The translations under genes were made by a program, and so were the position numbers. DNA of 64,000 nt from Flavipsychrobacter stenotrophus (GTDB lineage Bacteria > Bacteroidota > Bacteroidia > Chitinophagales > Chitinophagaceae), in NCBI RefSeq assembly GCF_002954265.1, contig NZ_PPSL01000001.1, positions 434,001 through 498,000 on the forward strand. Direction: 5' to 3'. Shown here in pieces: positions 46,431 to 55,647 of the stretch (position 1 is the first letter of the stretch; every line of letters starts with the position of its first letter). Below the pieces are notes generated by a model. The model did not search any database. It saw only the letters and a program-made list of their open reading frames with translations, and was not told the origin of the DNA.

Positions 46431-47432
46431 ATGAGATATTTTTTTTACATATTGGTTTTTTTGTTCGGTTCATTTTTTGCTGTGGCGCAATACGCGCCGC
46501 AGCAGGGATTACCGGGGAGTACAGCTATAAGCGCCACAAGTGGCGTATTTGTGCGCTGGGCCACCGGCTGTACATTGCGACGGGGGTATATTCGTATAGA
46601 TTCTCCATTGTTAGGTGTGACATCTTATGGTGACAGCAGTATGGCTATTGGTGCTGTTGACCACTCTGTAGTTAGCCTGGGCGATAGTGGGGTAGCGGAT
46701 CTTACCTTTCCGGGAATGATCTATGATGGTCCGGGAGCAGATTTCGCGGTATTTGAAAATGGCTTTATCAATCCGGCCAATGATTCACAAGCCTACCTTG
46801 AACTGGCTTTTGTAGAGGTTAGTTCAGATGGTATTTATTATACCCGATTTCCTGCGCAGTCGCTCACTCAGACAAATACACAAATTGCAGGAAGCGGACA
46901 ATATATGTATGCCAATCAGCTCAATAACCTTGCAGGTAAGTATGGAGCGGGCTATGGCACTCCTTTCGACCTTAGTGAACTGGCCGGCGCACCTAATCTG
47001 GATATAAATAATATTACTCATGTTCGTATTGTAGATGTTGTGGGTTCTATTAGTGGGCATTCTACTCATGACAGTTCTGGTCGTATTATCAATGATCCAT
47101 TCCCGACTAACTTTCCTACCGGCGGTTTTGATCTCGATGCGGTGGGGGTGATACATCACCTCGGTACTGCTAATGTAACTGCAATTGCAAATGATATTAC
47201 CCTGAGTACCTATCCTAATCCGGTTTCTGATAAGCTGTTCTTTGATATTAAGGGTTTAGCAGACGGGTTTTCAGCGACTATAACATCTATAAGCGGAGTA
47301 GTGGTGTATCAAAGCAAGTCGTTAGGAGAGCGCAATAAAGTAGATATGGAGCTATTTCCAACAGGTATGTATTATCTTATATTACAGGATGCAAACGGAA
47401 GCAAATGGGTAGCAAAAGTTATAAAGCGTTAA
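46431..47432 (+). CDS. T9SS surface protein in the cobalamin operon
   Basis: 333 residues from ATG 46431 (MRYFFYILVFLFGSFFAVAQ), not the TTG upstream; signal peptide cleaved after VAQ. Mature part is a beta-sandwich-like domain with SLGDSGVADLTFPGMIYDGPGADFAVFENGF, a pattern of cell-surface proteins that co-occur with DUF4465 and YncE-like genes. The C-terminal TYPNPVSDKLFFDI...YYLILQD tail is a T9SS sorting signal. The stop overlaps the next start by 28 bp. Ligand unknown; B12 binding is inferred from the operon. Confidence 0.82.
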   Translation: MRYFFYILVFLFGSFFAVAQYAPQQGLPGSTAISATSGVFVRWATGCTLRRGYIRIDSPLLGVTSYGDSSMAIGAVDHSVVSLGDSGVADLTFPGMIYDGPGADFAVFENGFINPANDSQAYLELAFVEVSSDGIYYTRFPAQSLTQTNTQIAGSGQYMYANQLNNLAGKYGAGYGTPFDLSELAGAPNLDINNITHVRIVDVVGSISGHSTHDSSGRIINDPFPTNFPTGGFDLDAVGVIHHLGTANVTAIANDITLSTYPNPVSDKLFFDIKGLADGFSATITSISGVVVYQSKSLGERNKVDMELFPTGMYYLILQDANGSKWVAKVIKR

Positions 47433-48475
47433 TCATATCGTGCTGTTTGCTTGCTTCTTGTCTAAAGGATAAACCTGTAGACAGAAATACCGGAACACCA
47501 TCTAATAAATCGGGGGTATACATAGCCTGCGAGGGGCAGTTTACAGTCGGTAATTCTTCTCTCTACCTCTACAAGCCTTTATCCGACAGTGTCTTTGGCG
47601 ATCTGTATCTTAATGTGAACGGCCAGCAATTAGGCGATGTACTGCAAAGCGTAACCTCAATTGGAGACAAGCTGTTTCTCGCAGTCAATCATTCTGATAA
47701 GGTAGTCGTCATTAACTCGTCAGATCTCAGAACTGTAGCTACTATTACTGTCCCGTCTCCCAGGTACATTTTACCAATCAGCGGTGGTAAAGCCTATATT
47801 TCATCTTTGTATCATAACAAGGTGTATGTAATTAATACAGGGATGCTGGTGCTAACCGACTCCATAACAATCCCCGCTACCAATACGGAATCTCTATGTG
47901 CTTATGGCACCGACGTATTTGTGGCCGCATGGGATACTGCATCGCGAAGTATCTATAAAATAGATCCTACAACCAACACAGTTACCCAGACTATTAATGT
48001 GGCAGGGTACGCACCGCACAATATATTAGTAGATAAGGAGCAGATGCTTTGGGTGTTATCGGGTAATCAGGCCAGGAGCAAACAATCTTATTGGACGCGT
48101 ATTGATCCATCAACCGGCAGTATCCTTGCGTCGTATCAATTTCCTGCCTCAGCTGAGCCCATTAAGCCTGTCTTCAACAAAACAAAAGATACGCTCTACT
48201 TTATCGAAGCCAATTATTCAGGCGGTACCAGCGATAATGGTATCTATCGAATGGGTATTCATGAGTCTGCTTTGCCCGCTTTGCCGTTTGTTGCAGCTCT
48301 TCAGTACCAGTATTTCTGGGCGTTGGGTATTGATCCGGCAACCGGTTATATCTATGTTGGTGATCCCAAGGGGTTTAACCAGAAGGGGACAGTTTCCATA
48401 TATAGGCAGGATGGCAGTTTGCATAAATCGTTTGTGACGGGGGTAGGGCCGGGTGGGTTTTTATTTGTGGAGTAA
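47405..48475 (+). CDS. BtuG-like (DUF5074/YncE-like) beta-propeller lipoprotein
   Basis: 356 residues. Lipobox LASC at residue about 19, so an outer-membrane lipoprotein. The rest is a seven-bladed-type propeller of repeats such as DKVVVINSSDLRTVATITVPSP and KVYVINTGMLVLTDSITIPA, the YncE/DUF5074 type. In Bacteroides BtuG proteins of this fold bind B12 tightly at the surface and hand it to the BtuB transporter. Third gene of the riboswitch operon; overlaps the previous gene by 28 bp. The expected btuB is not downstream: an IS3 element begins about 350 nt later. Confidence 0.83.
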   Translation: MGSKSYKALIISCCLLASCLKDKPVDRNTGTPSNKSGVYIACEGQFTVGNSSLYLYKPLSDSVFGDLYLNVNGQQLGDVLQSVTSIGDKLFLAVNHSDKVVVINSSDLRTVATITVPSPRYILPISGGKAYISSLYHNKVYVINTGMLVLTDSITIPATNTESLCAYGTDVFVAAWDTASRSIYKIDPTTNTVTQTINVAGYAPHNILVDKEQMLWVLSGNQARSKQSYWTRIDPSTGSILASYQFPASAEPIKPVFNKTKDTLYFIEANYSGGTSDNGIYRMGIHESALPALPFVAALQYQYFWALGIDPATGYIYVGDPKGFNQKGTVSIYRQDGSLHKSFVTGVGPGGFLFVE

Positions 48476-48829
48476 GGGGGGGCGTTTGGTGCGACATGCG
48501 ATACCTTCGGCATCATTACAGACATTTAGTGCATTTCCGCCATTGGTGATTTTTCGCGTTTCCGGCATTTATTTTTAGTGCGTTTCCTGTAGACGGCCTT
48601 ATCAGAAAGGGTTTCGGTGGATTTCGAAAACCACCAGTTTCCGCAGTTTCCCGCAGTTTTTTCGCTAGTTTCCGCCAAACTTTTGGTCTTTCCGGTCCTG
48701 CATTCCCCCTGCCTCGTCCCAAAATATATTTAAATGTTTGTTAGATAATCCCTGCATTTGTTTATGGCTTTTTTGTCTGAACCATGATTTATAGGATTAA
48801 AGGATTTTCATGATGCTCATTCGTGTATC
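48476..48829. other. Intergenic region with TTTCCG repeats
   Basis: 354 nt without a plausible gene. From 48531 to 48682 short TTTCCGC/TTTCCGG/TTTCCTG motifs recur at least six times with irregular spacing. No hairpin with a T-tract was seen for the upstream operon. Possibly decayed remains of an insertion. Confidence 0.4.
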
Positions 48830-49064
48830 GTCCTAAAATAAGTTGACAGTTTTTAGTGGTAGTCCTGCTACCCGTTTACAAATTTAGATTAATCCTGAAT
48901 ACGGTTTACATTTGTTGCGTAGTGGTAAAGCGGAAACGGGCTCTGCTGGAGAGCAACCTGTCAGGATTAACCCTACGGCAAGAAGTAAATTACGTAAATA
49001 AGGCTCATTTTAGCTAAGGCTATTGGGTCTTATTTACTTTATGCCCGATGCCTAAGAAAACTCA

Positions 49065-49966
49065 TTATGTCATGGTTACCTCCTGCTTTTTATAGTAATA
49101 GTTCTTCCAGTGCCGCTTTAATTCGCCTGTCATACTATGGGCTTCGTGTGGTGTGAGCATATCTATACTACTGTGTCTGCGTTCATTATTGTAGATATTT
49201 ATTGCCTCTTTTACGGCCGTGACAGCTTGGGTAAAAGTGTCATAGCTGCCCGATAAAAATTCTTGCTTTATAATGCCATTAACCCTTTCCGCTATGGCAT
49301 TTTCCCTGGGATCAGAGTTCTGGGTCATGCTGATCGATACATGGTTTGCCTTCAATATTTCAACATATTCATAGCAGCAATATTGGCTCCCTCTGTCTGA
49401 ATGGTGTATTACCTTGCTGCCTTCCGGCAGGCGCTTAATAGCCATTTTAAGTGCCTTTACACACCCTTCGGCATGCAGGGTCTTGCTTAGGCAGTAACCC
49501 GTTATTAGCCTCGAATATGCGTCTGTAAGCAAGCTCAGGTAAGCAAAATCGTCCTTTAATGTGATATAGGTAATATCGCTTACCCACAACTTATCCGGTG
49601 CTGGTACGGCCATCCCTATTATCAGATTTGGGTATTTGTGCATCCAATGGTTAGAGAATGTCGTGCGCGGAACTCTGCTTTTTCTGATACGGATCAAAAG
49701 CCTATGTGTACCCAACAGGTCAAAAAGACCATCGCGTCCTATCTGTAATTTGTGTTGCTCCAGGAAGGGTTCCAGCATCAGCAGCAACTACGGGTACCTA
49801 CCCTTTTTTGTCGCTCCCGTATGTGCAAAACCTCTTGAATTATGAGTTCCTCACCTAAGACTTTCTGCTCAGACGATTGGATATTTTGGTAGAAAGCTTG
49901 CCGGCTGTAACCAAGCAGTGAGCAAAGAGCGGTAATCTTCCGGCCTCTCGTTTGCCCTATATTCAT
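49065..49966 (-). pseudogene. IS3-family transposase OrfB, frameshifted
   Basis: The N-terminal part (49966-49778) reads MNIGQTRGRKITALCSLLGYS... and stops at RQKRVGTRSCC; the catalytic part is in another frame (to 49065). Restoring one base near 49791 (minus strand CGTAGTTGCTGCTGATG) gives TRKLLLMLEPFLEQ and joins the halves. The rve/DDE core is present: D in WVSDITYI, D in HHSDRGSQYC, E in DPRENAIAERVNG. Since the normal IS3 slip site lies between orfA and orfB, this break is a defect. It is read on the minus strand and starts overlapping the orfA stop. Confidence 0.82.
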
Positions 49967-50274
49967 GACTGCCTGGGGCCAAACTTTTTTCGCAGATCCA
50001 GCCCTGTTTGCTCTTCCGAAAGACGTAACATCTCCTCTAAAAGCTCATTTTTCAACTGTGCATCTGCGAGCTGCCTCTTCAATTTCTTTACGTCATCGAC
50101 GTTGTCAGAACTTGGGGTAGCTACTGGATTTTTAAGCCTGAATGCACGCACCCACGACTGTATTGTGCGTGCTGCAACACCGTGCTTGTGTTCAAGCTGA
50201 AGGAACGTTGAGTCTCCGCTAAGGTATTCTGAGATGATCTGGGACTTATTCCCAACTGATTTTTTCCTAATCAT
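49963..50274 (-). CDS. IS3-family OrfA (HTH protein)
   Basis: 103 residues. An N-terminal helix-turn-helix (GDSTFLQLEHKHGVAARTIQSWVRAF) precedes a leucine-rich coiled coil (DDVKKLKRQLADAQLKNELLEEMLRL), the normal OrfA layout; it binds the IS ends. It overlaps orfB by 4 nt and is upstream of it, as in IS3 elements where a slip makes the OrfAB fusion. Confidence 0.9.
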   Translation of the reverse strand: MIRKKSVGNKSQIISEYLSGDSTFLQLEHKHGVAARTIQSWVRAFRLKNPVATPSSDNVDDVKKLKRQLADAQLKNELLEEMLRLSEEQTGLDLRKKFGPRQS

Positions 50275-50306
50275 GATTTACAAAGTTCGTAAACCTATTT
50301 CAGGAC

Positions 50307-50601
50307 AAGACATCGTTGCAGCAGATGATTTATTGATTTCCGAAGTGGTTTTTCACCTGGGTGTGATGGGTTCATAGATGTCAAAGAACGAGGGGCAAAG
50401 TGCCCATTTTGGGTGCAAATTAATGCGTGGATTTATACTTGACAAATAAACATATCCACATTTTTGTGGATAATTCAGTCTAAGTTTTAATGGATCAATG
50501 GGTTAGGTGAGGTTATTTGAAGTGACGTATATTTTTGGTTTTTATGCTTCTATTTTGGTGGATGCTACTTAGCAAGGTCTCAAAGAGAGACGGCCCGATA
50601 A
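50307..50601. other. Intergenic DNA right of the IS
   Basis: About 300 nt without a gene. AT-rich, with poly-T runs and no clear promoter. Nothing specific seen before the palindromes at 50602. Confidence 0.4.
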
Positions 50602-50650
50602 GCCGGTCGGAGACCGGCGACTGTGCGAGCGTAGTCGGAGACGTACGCTC
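50602..50650. repeat. Paired REP-like hairpins sharing a GTCGGAGAC core
   Basis: Two adjacent hairpins: GCCGGTC-gga-GACCGGC (50602-50618) and GAGCGTAGTC-gga-GAC-g-TACGCTC (50627-50650, one bulged G). Both have the same GTCGGAGAC core and loop. They lie 67 nt upstream of the ileS promoter box. Confidence 0.6.
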
Positions 50651-50716
50651 AGCACTCGGCGCGAACGGGGTGTTATGAATATGTGCATACCCGGTGTATA
50701 ACTCTTTATTGTAATG

Positions 50717-50746
50717 ATTGGCAATCAAAAAATCTACCTACCTTTG
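50717..50746 (+). promoter_or_regulatory. ileS promoter
   Basis: -33 ATTG (50717-50720), 18-nt spacer, perfect -7 box TACCTTTG (50739-50746), then a T-rich leader of about 75 nt. No T-box leader is seen. Confidence 0.65.
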
Positions 50747-50825
50747 CGCAGATTTTTTTTGATAGATTGGGCGAGGTCTGTCTATATTTTTTTAATTCGC
50801 CACGATATTATAAGGAGTTTATTTA

Positions 50826-53800
50826 ATGAGTAAATATAGTGAATACAAGGGTTTGAATATGCCGTCCATAGAGCAGGATATGCTTGCTACATGGAAGGCT
50901 GGTGATTATTTTAAGAAAAGCATGGATCAGCGTCGGGAAAACGAATCGTTCGTTTTTTACGAAGGGCCGCCAAGTGCTAATGGTATGCCGGGTATACATC
51001 ACGTTATTTCGCGTACTATAAAAGATATGTTCTGCAGGTTTAAGACCATGCAGGGTTACCTGGTAGAGCGTAAAGCCGGCTGGGATACTCATGGCTTGCC
51101 TATTGAACTGTTTGTTGAGAAGGAACTGGGTATTACTAAGGAAGATATAGGTAAGAAGATAAGCGTAGAGGATTACAACAATAAGTGCCGCGAGGTAGTA
51201 ATGCGCTACAAGGATAAGTGGGAAGAGATAACCGAGAAGATGGGTTATTGGGTGGATATGAGCAATCCTTATGTGACATTTGATAATAATTACATAGAAA
51301 CATTGTGGTGGGCGCTTAAGGAATTGTACAACAAAGATCTGTTGTACAAGAGTGTGAGCATTCAGCCATATTCGCCGGCGGCCGGCACCGGGCTGAGCAG
51401 TGCTGAGCTGAATATGCCCGGCACTTATAAGGATGTGAAGGATACAACCGTGGTTGCCATGTTCAGTCTGGCTGCGCCGGCAACACTATCCGGTTTTACC
51501 TTGCATACTTTACAGACCACATTGCATGAAACCGCGCGTAATGCATGGGAACCATTTGTAAATCTGCCAATAGGCGGCGGATTGCTGGCTGCAGAAAAAG
51601 CGGCTGAGGTTTACTTCATGGCCTGGACGACTACTCCATGGACATTGCCAAGTAACTGCGGTTTGACCGTAGGACCAAATATAGAATATGTATTAGTTCA
51701 GACTTTTAATCCTTACACACATCAGCCAACAAATGTAATATTGGCGAAGGGATTGTTGGGTAAATACTTCAAGCCTGAAGCGCAAAGTGGTGACCTGACA
51801 CTTTATACGACCGATACCAAGGCAATACCGTGGCATATACTGGCAGAATTTAAGGGTAGCGAACTGGAAGGCCTGAGGTACAACCAGTTATTGCCATTTG
51901 ATGGTAATACCCGCGAGATAGCCGGTGGTGATCCGTTCAGGGTAATAGTCGGCGATTTCGTAACTACCGAAGATGGTACAGGTATCGTTCATACTGCCCC
52001 GGCATTTGGTGCGGATGACAACAGGGTTGGCAAAAAGAACAATATAGGCATATTGACCATGGTGGACAGGCAGGGTAAGTTTAACGACTTTACCGGCGAA
52101 TTCAGCGGTCGATACGTTAAAAACTACAAAGATGATCCTGATTATAAGGACGTGGATGTGGATATTGCAGTAAAAATGAAGATCAGCGGTAACGCCTTCA
52201 AAGTAGAGAAGTACGAACATACTTATCCTCATTGCTGGAGAACCGACAAACCCGTTTTGTATTATCCCCTTGATGCATGGTTCATAAGAACTACTGCAGT
52301 AAAGGATAGGATGATCGAATTGAACAAAACGATCAACTGGAAGCCAAAATCTACCGGCGAGGGTCGTTTTGGCAATTGGTTAGAAAATATGGTGGATTGG
52401 AACCTGAGTCGCAGCCGCTACTGGGGTACTCCATTGCCAATATGGGCTACTGAAGAAAGAGACGAACTAAAGTGCATAGGCAGTATTGACGAGCTGATAG
52501 CGGAAGTGAATAAGGCCAATGAAAAACTGGGTACTAACCAGGTATTGACCAGGGAAGGACTGGATATGCACAAACCATATGCCGACAATATAATATTGGT
52601 GTCTGACAGCGGTAAGCCTATGCGCCGTGAACCGGACCTGGTAGACGTATGGTTTGACAGTGGTGCTATGCCATATGCGCAGTTGCACTATCCGTTTGAG
52701 CAGAATCCACTGGATATGCTGAAACGCAATTTCCCTGCCGATTTCATTGCTGAAGGTGTAGACCAAACCCGTGGTTGGTTCTATACGCTACATGCGTTGG
52801 GCGTTATGCTGTTCGACAGTGTAGCCTACAAAGCAGTAGTAAGTAATGGCCTTGTGCTGGACAGTAAGGGTAACAAAATGAGCAAAAGCAAGGGCAACGT
52901 TGTTGATCCTTTTGCTACAATAGAGAAATATAGCGCAGATGCTACACGTTGGTACCTTGTTACCAATGCATCGCCTTGGGATAGCTTAAAGTTTGATCTT
53001 GAAGGTATTAAGGAGGTTCAGCGGAAATATTTTGGTACATTGTACAACACTTACCAGTTCTTTGCGCTTTATGCCAATGTAGATAATTTCACATTTAAGG
53101 AAGATTATATACCGGTTAGTCAGCGTCCTGAAATAGATCGTTGGATACTTTCCAGTTTGCATACATTAGTAAAGGATGTTACAAGATTCCTGAATGACTA
53201 CGAGCCTACACAGGCAGGTAGGGCAATGGAATACTTCCTTGATGAGCAACTCAGTAACTGGTATGTGCGTTTGTGCCGTCGCCGGTTCTGGAAGGGTGAG
53301 TATGAGTTTGATAAGATATGCGCTTACCAGACATTATATGAGTGCCTTGAAACATTGTCATTACTGACAGCTCCGATAGCACCATTCTTTGCCGACTGGA
53401 TGTACCAGAACCTGAACAAGGTGTCGGGTAGGAATAACAGCGTGTCTGCTCATCTTGCCGACTTCCCTTTAGCTAACGAAACGTACATAGATGCAGATCT
53501 TGAAGAGCGTATGCACCTGGCACAGGATGTATGTTCTATAGTATTGTCTATCCGTAAAAAGGTAAATATCAAGGTGCGTCAGCCACTGCAGCGTATACTG
53601 ATACCGGTAATGGATCCGCACATTAAGGAGCAGATAGAGAAAATAGCTGAGCTTATCAAGAGCGAAGTGAACATAAAAGAGATAGAGTATCTTACTGATA
53701 ATGATGGATTTATCAAAAAGAAGATAAAACCAAACTTTAAGTCTTTGGGTGCCCGCATGGGTGCTAAGATGAAGAGTGTTGCCGCAGCGATCAACCTGAT

Positions 53801-54236
53801 GCAGCAGAATGACATCAATATATTGGAGCAAGACAGAAGTTATGTGCTGACCGTTGATGGTGAGCAGATAGCTATTGGCATGGAAGATGTAGATATAATA
53901 GCGGAAGATGTGCCGGGGTGGTCTGTAGCTAATAAAGATAATATCACAATTGCGCTGGATATAACTATTACAGAGAAGTTGCAGGACGAAGGTAATGCCC
54001 GTGAAATAGTGAACCGGGTACAGAAAATAAGGAAGGAAAGTGGATTTGAAGTGACAGATAGGATTATTGTGAATATTGAAGAGCGTGAAGCATTAAAGAG
54101 TGCAATAATTAATTTCAATGATTATATTTGCGCGGAAATTTTGGCAGATAGTATTAATATTTCTGCTGATATTCAAGACGGTATAGAGATTGATGTTAAT
54201 GATATAGTTCTTAAAATATCAATATTAAAAACATAA
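50826..54236 (+). CDS. ileS: Isoleucyl-tRNA synthetase
   Basis: 1136 residues, the usual Bacteroidota length. Class I synthetase that charges tRNA(Ile) in the cytoplasm. The HIGH-type signature is present as PPSANGMPGIHH near residue 50, the editing domain carries WTTTPWTLPSNCGL, and KMSKS occurs in SKGNKMSKSKGNVVDP near residue 683. DQTRGWFYTL and DVWFDSGAMP are typical. It starts with ATG behind a clear promoter and ends 6 nt before the DksA-like gene, so the two are one transcript. Confidence 0.98.
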   Translation: MSKYSEYKGLNMPSIEQDMLATWKAGDYFKKSMDQRRENESFVFYEGPPSANGMPGIHHVISRTIKDMFCRFKTMQGYLVERKAGWDTHGLPIELFVEKELGITKEDIGKKISVEDYNNKCREVVMRYKDKWEEITEKMGYWVDMSNPYVTFDNNYIETLWWALKELYNKDLLYKSVSIQPYSPAAGTGLSSAELNMPGTYKDVKDTTVVAMFSLAAPATLSGFTLHTLQTTLHETARNAWEPFVNLPIGGGLLAAEKAAEVYFMAWTTTPWTLPSNCGLTVGPNIEYVLVQTFNPYTHQPTNVILAKGLLGKYFKPEAQSGDLTLYTTDTKAIPWHILAEFKGSELEGLRYNQLLPFDGNTREIAGGDPFRVIVGDFVTTEDGTGIVHTAPAFGADDNRVGKKNNIGILTMVDRQGKFNDFTGEFSGRYVKNYKDDPDYKDVDVDIAVKMKISGNAFKVEKYEHTYPHCWRTDKPVLYYPLDAWFIRTTAVKDRMIELNKTINWKPKSTGEGRFGNWLENMVDWNLSRSRYWGTPLPIWATEERDELKCIGSIDELIAEVNKANEKLGTNQVLTREGLDMHKPYADNIILVSDSGKPMRREPDLVDVWFDSGAMPYAQLHYPFEQNPLDMLKRNFPADFIAEGVDQTRGWFYTLHALGVMLFDSVAYKAVVSNGLVLDSKGNKMSKSKGNVVDPFATIEKYSADATRWYLVTNASPWDSLKFDLEGIKEVQRKYFGTLYNTYQFFALYANVDNFTFKEDYIPVSQRPEIDRWILSSLHTLVKDVTRFLNDYEPTQAGRAMEYFLDEQLSNWYVRLCRRRFWKGEYEFDKICAYQTLYECLETLSLLTAPIAPFFADWMYQNLNKVSGRNNSVSAHLADFPLANETYIDADLEERMHLAQDVCSIVLSIRKKVNIKVRQPLQRILIPVMDPHIKEQIEKIAELIKSEVNIKEIEYLTDNDGFIKKKIKPNFKSLGARMGAKMKSVAAAINLMQQNDINILEQDRSYVLTVDGEQIAIGMEDVDIIAEDVPGWSVANKDNITIALDITITEKLQDEGNAREIVNRVQKIRKESGFEVTDRIIVNIEEREALKSAIINFNDYICAEILADSINISADIQDGIEIDVNDIVLKISILKT

Positions 54237-54242
54237 CAGATC

Positions 54243-55526
54243 ATGACCACAAAGAAACAAGCGGCAGCAAAGCAGCCAGTTAAAAACGTAAAGACAGCGA
54301 ATAAAACTGCGCCGGCTAAAAGTGCCGCGGCATCAAAAAGTGCTAAAGCCGCACCTGCAAAACAGGCAGCCAAAATTGCTCCTGCAAAAGTGGCTGCGAA
54401 GAAGGCACCGGCTAAACCAGCTCCCAAAGCGCCAGTAAAACCGGCAGCAAAGGCAGCACCAGCCAAGCCAGTTTCTAAACCAGTGGCCAAGTCGGCACCC
54501 CAAAAAGTAGTACCTAAGAAAGCCGCACCTGCTAAAAGTGCACCGGTAAAAAAAGCAGCACCGGCCAAGAAATCAGCGCCCATTAACAAACCTAAAATAG
54601 AGCAAAAAATACCCGTGAAGAAAGCAGCACCAGTAAAGAAAGCAGCACCGGCGCCGGTAAAAAAGGCGGCCCCTGCTAAGAAAGTAGCAGCGCCTGCAAA
54701 AAAGGCAGCGCCTGTAAAGAAAGCAGCTCCCGTAAAAGCAGCACCGGTGAAGGCAGCGCCTGTAAAGGCAGCACCTGCTCCTGTAGCTAAGAAACCTGTA
54801 GAAAAAGTAGTAGCGAAACCAGTTCCGGCTCCGGCGCCAGCACCTGTTGTAAAAGCAGAACCAAAAAAGGCCGAACCTAAGAAGGGCAAAGAGCCGGTGA
54901 AGAAGATCATTAAACCAGGATCTGTAGATAAAAGAGCTAATCTGGGTAAGCCGGTATTGGCACCAATGCCTAAGCCTACAGCTACTCCTGCAGCCCGCTC
55001 TATTGAAAAGAAGCCGGTTGTTGTTATTGCTCACCGTCGCCTGGAGAATAAATCTAAGCATACGACGGAAGATGAAACATCACCAAACTATAAGACTGAG
55101 GTATACAGGTCTTTGCTTGATGATGCACCGGTAGAGCCGATAACCATCTACAGGTATCCTGACGAAGATCTGCAGGAGTTCAAGGAATTGATCTCTAACA
55201 GGTTAGAAGCAGCCCGTAAAGAGTTGTTGTATCTGCAGGGAGTTATTACTCGTAAAGACGAAACCGGAACAGAAGATACAGAGAACAGGTATATGAGCGT
55301 AGAAGATGGTAGCGGTGCAATGGAGCGTGAGCAACTTGTGCAGTTGGCCAGCCGCCAGATACAGTTTATGAATCACCTGGAAAAGGCTTTGATCCGTATC
55401 GAGAATAAAACATACGGTGTATGTCGCGTTACAGGTAAGCTTATTGAAAAGGCACGTTTGCGTGCAGTGCCACATGCTACATTAAGCATCGAAGCCAAGA
55501 AAATGATGAATACAAAGTCTAACTAA
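54243..55526 (+). CDS. DksA/TraR-like protein with long K/A/P-rich N-terminus
   Basis: 427 residues. Residues 1 to about 225 are almost only Lys, Ala, Pro and Val with PAKKAAPVKKA-type repeats, like histone H1 tails and disordered by composition. The C-terminal 130 residues are a DksA/TraR-like domain: coiled-coil helices and YGVCRVTGKLIEKARLRAVPHATLSIEAK. The zinc site is degenerate, with one Cys instead of four, yet this RAVPHATLSIEA pattern is typical of the Bacteroidota form. DksA-like proteins act on RNA polymerase; the basic tail may bind DNA or RNA. Starts 6 nt after ileS. Confidence 0.87.
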   Translation: MTTKKQAAAKQPVKNVKTANKTAPAKSAAASKSAKAAPAKQAAKIAPAKVAAKKAPAKPAPKAPVKPAAKAAPAKPVSKPVAKSAPQKVVPKKAAPAKSAPVKKAAPAKKSAPINKPKIEQKIPVKKAAPVKKAAPAPVKKAAPAKKVAAPAKKAAPVKKAAPVKAAPVKAAPVKAAPAPVAKKPVEKVVAKPVPAPAPAPVVKAEPKKAEPKKGKEPVKKIIKPGSVDKRANLGKPVLAPMPKPTATPAARSIEKKPVVVIAHRRLENKSKHTTEDETSPNYKTEVYRSLLDDAPVEPITIYRYPDEDLQEFKELISNRLEAARKELLYLQGVITRKDETGTEDTENRYMSVEDGSGAMEREQLVQLASRQIQFMNHLEKALIRIENKTYGVCRVTGKLIEKARLRAVPHATLSIEAKKMMNTKSN

Positions 55527-55550
55527 TTTTAGTTGGAATAGAATATAACT

Positions 55551-55580
55551 GAAGCTATCCTTGCAAAGGGGTAGCTTCTT
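55551..55580 (+). terminator. Terminator of the ileS-dksA-like operon
   Basis: 10-bp stem GAAGCTATCC/GGGTAGCTTC with one G-U (55551-55560 with 55569-55578), 8-nt loop, then TTTAGTT. Confidence 0.75.
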
Positions 55581-55621
55581 TAGTTATAATACTCCGATTA
55601 TAAAATATCCCCTCGCCACCG

Positions 55622-55629
55622 TATATTTG
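55622..55629 (+). promoter_or_regulatory. Candidate -7 box
   Basis: TATATTTG matches TAnnTTTG, 19 nt before the start of the secreted protein gene. No clear -33 box. Confidence 0.4.
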
Positions 55630-55647
55630 CCATAACAACCAGACTAT

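Larger units (their letters stand above)
48830..50306. mobile_element. IS3-family insertion sequence, inactivated
   Basis: About 1.48 kb. The ends carry imperfect inverted repeats: GTCCTAAAATAAGTTGAC at the left (48830-48847) and GTCCTGAAATAGGTTTAC read inward from the right (50289-50306), 15 of 18 matching. Inside, on the minus strand, are orfA and a frameshifted orfB. No clear 3-4 bp target duplication was found, so the exact ends or later change are uncertain. Inserted between the cobalamin operon and ileS. Confidence 0.83.

Noticed and set aside
49778-49800. A programmed frameshift making the IS transposase
   Set aside because: In IS3 elements the slip is between orfA and orfB, not inside orfB, and no slippery A-run is at this place; a one-base loss fits better.
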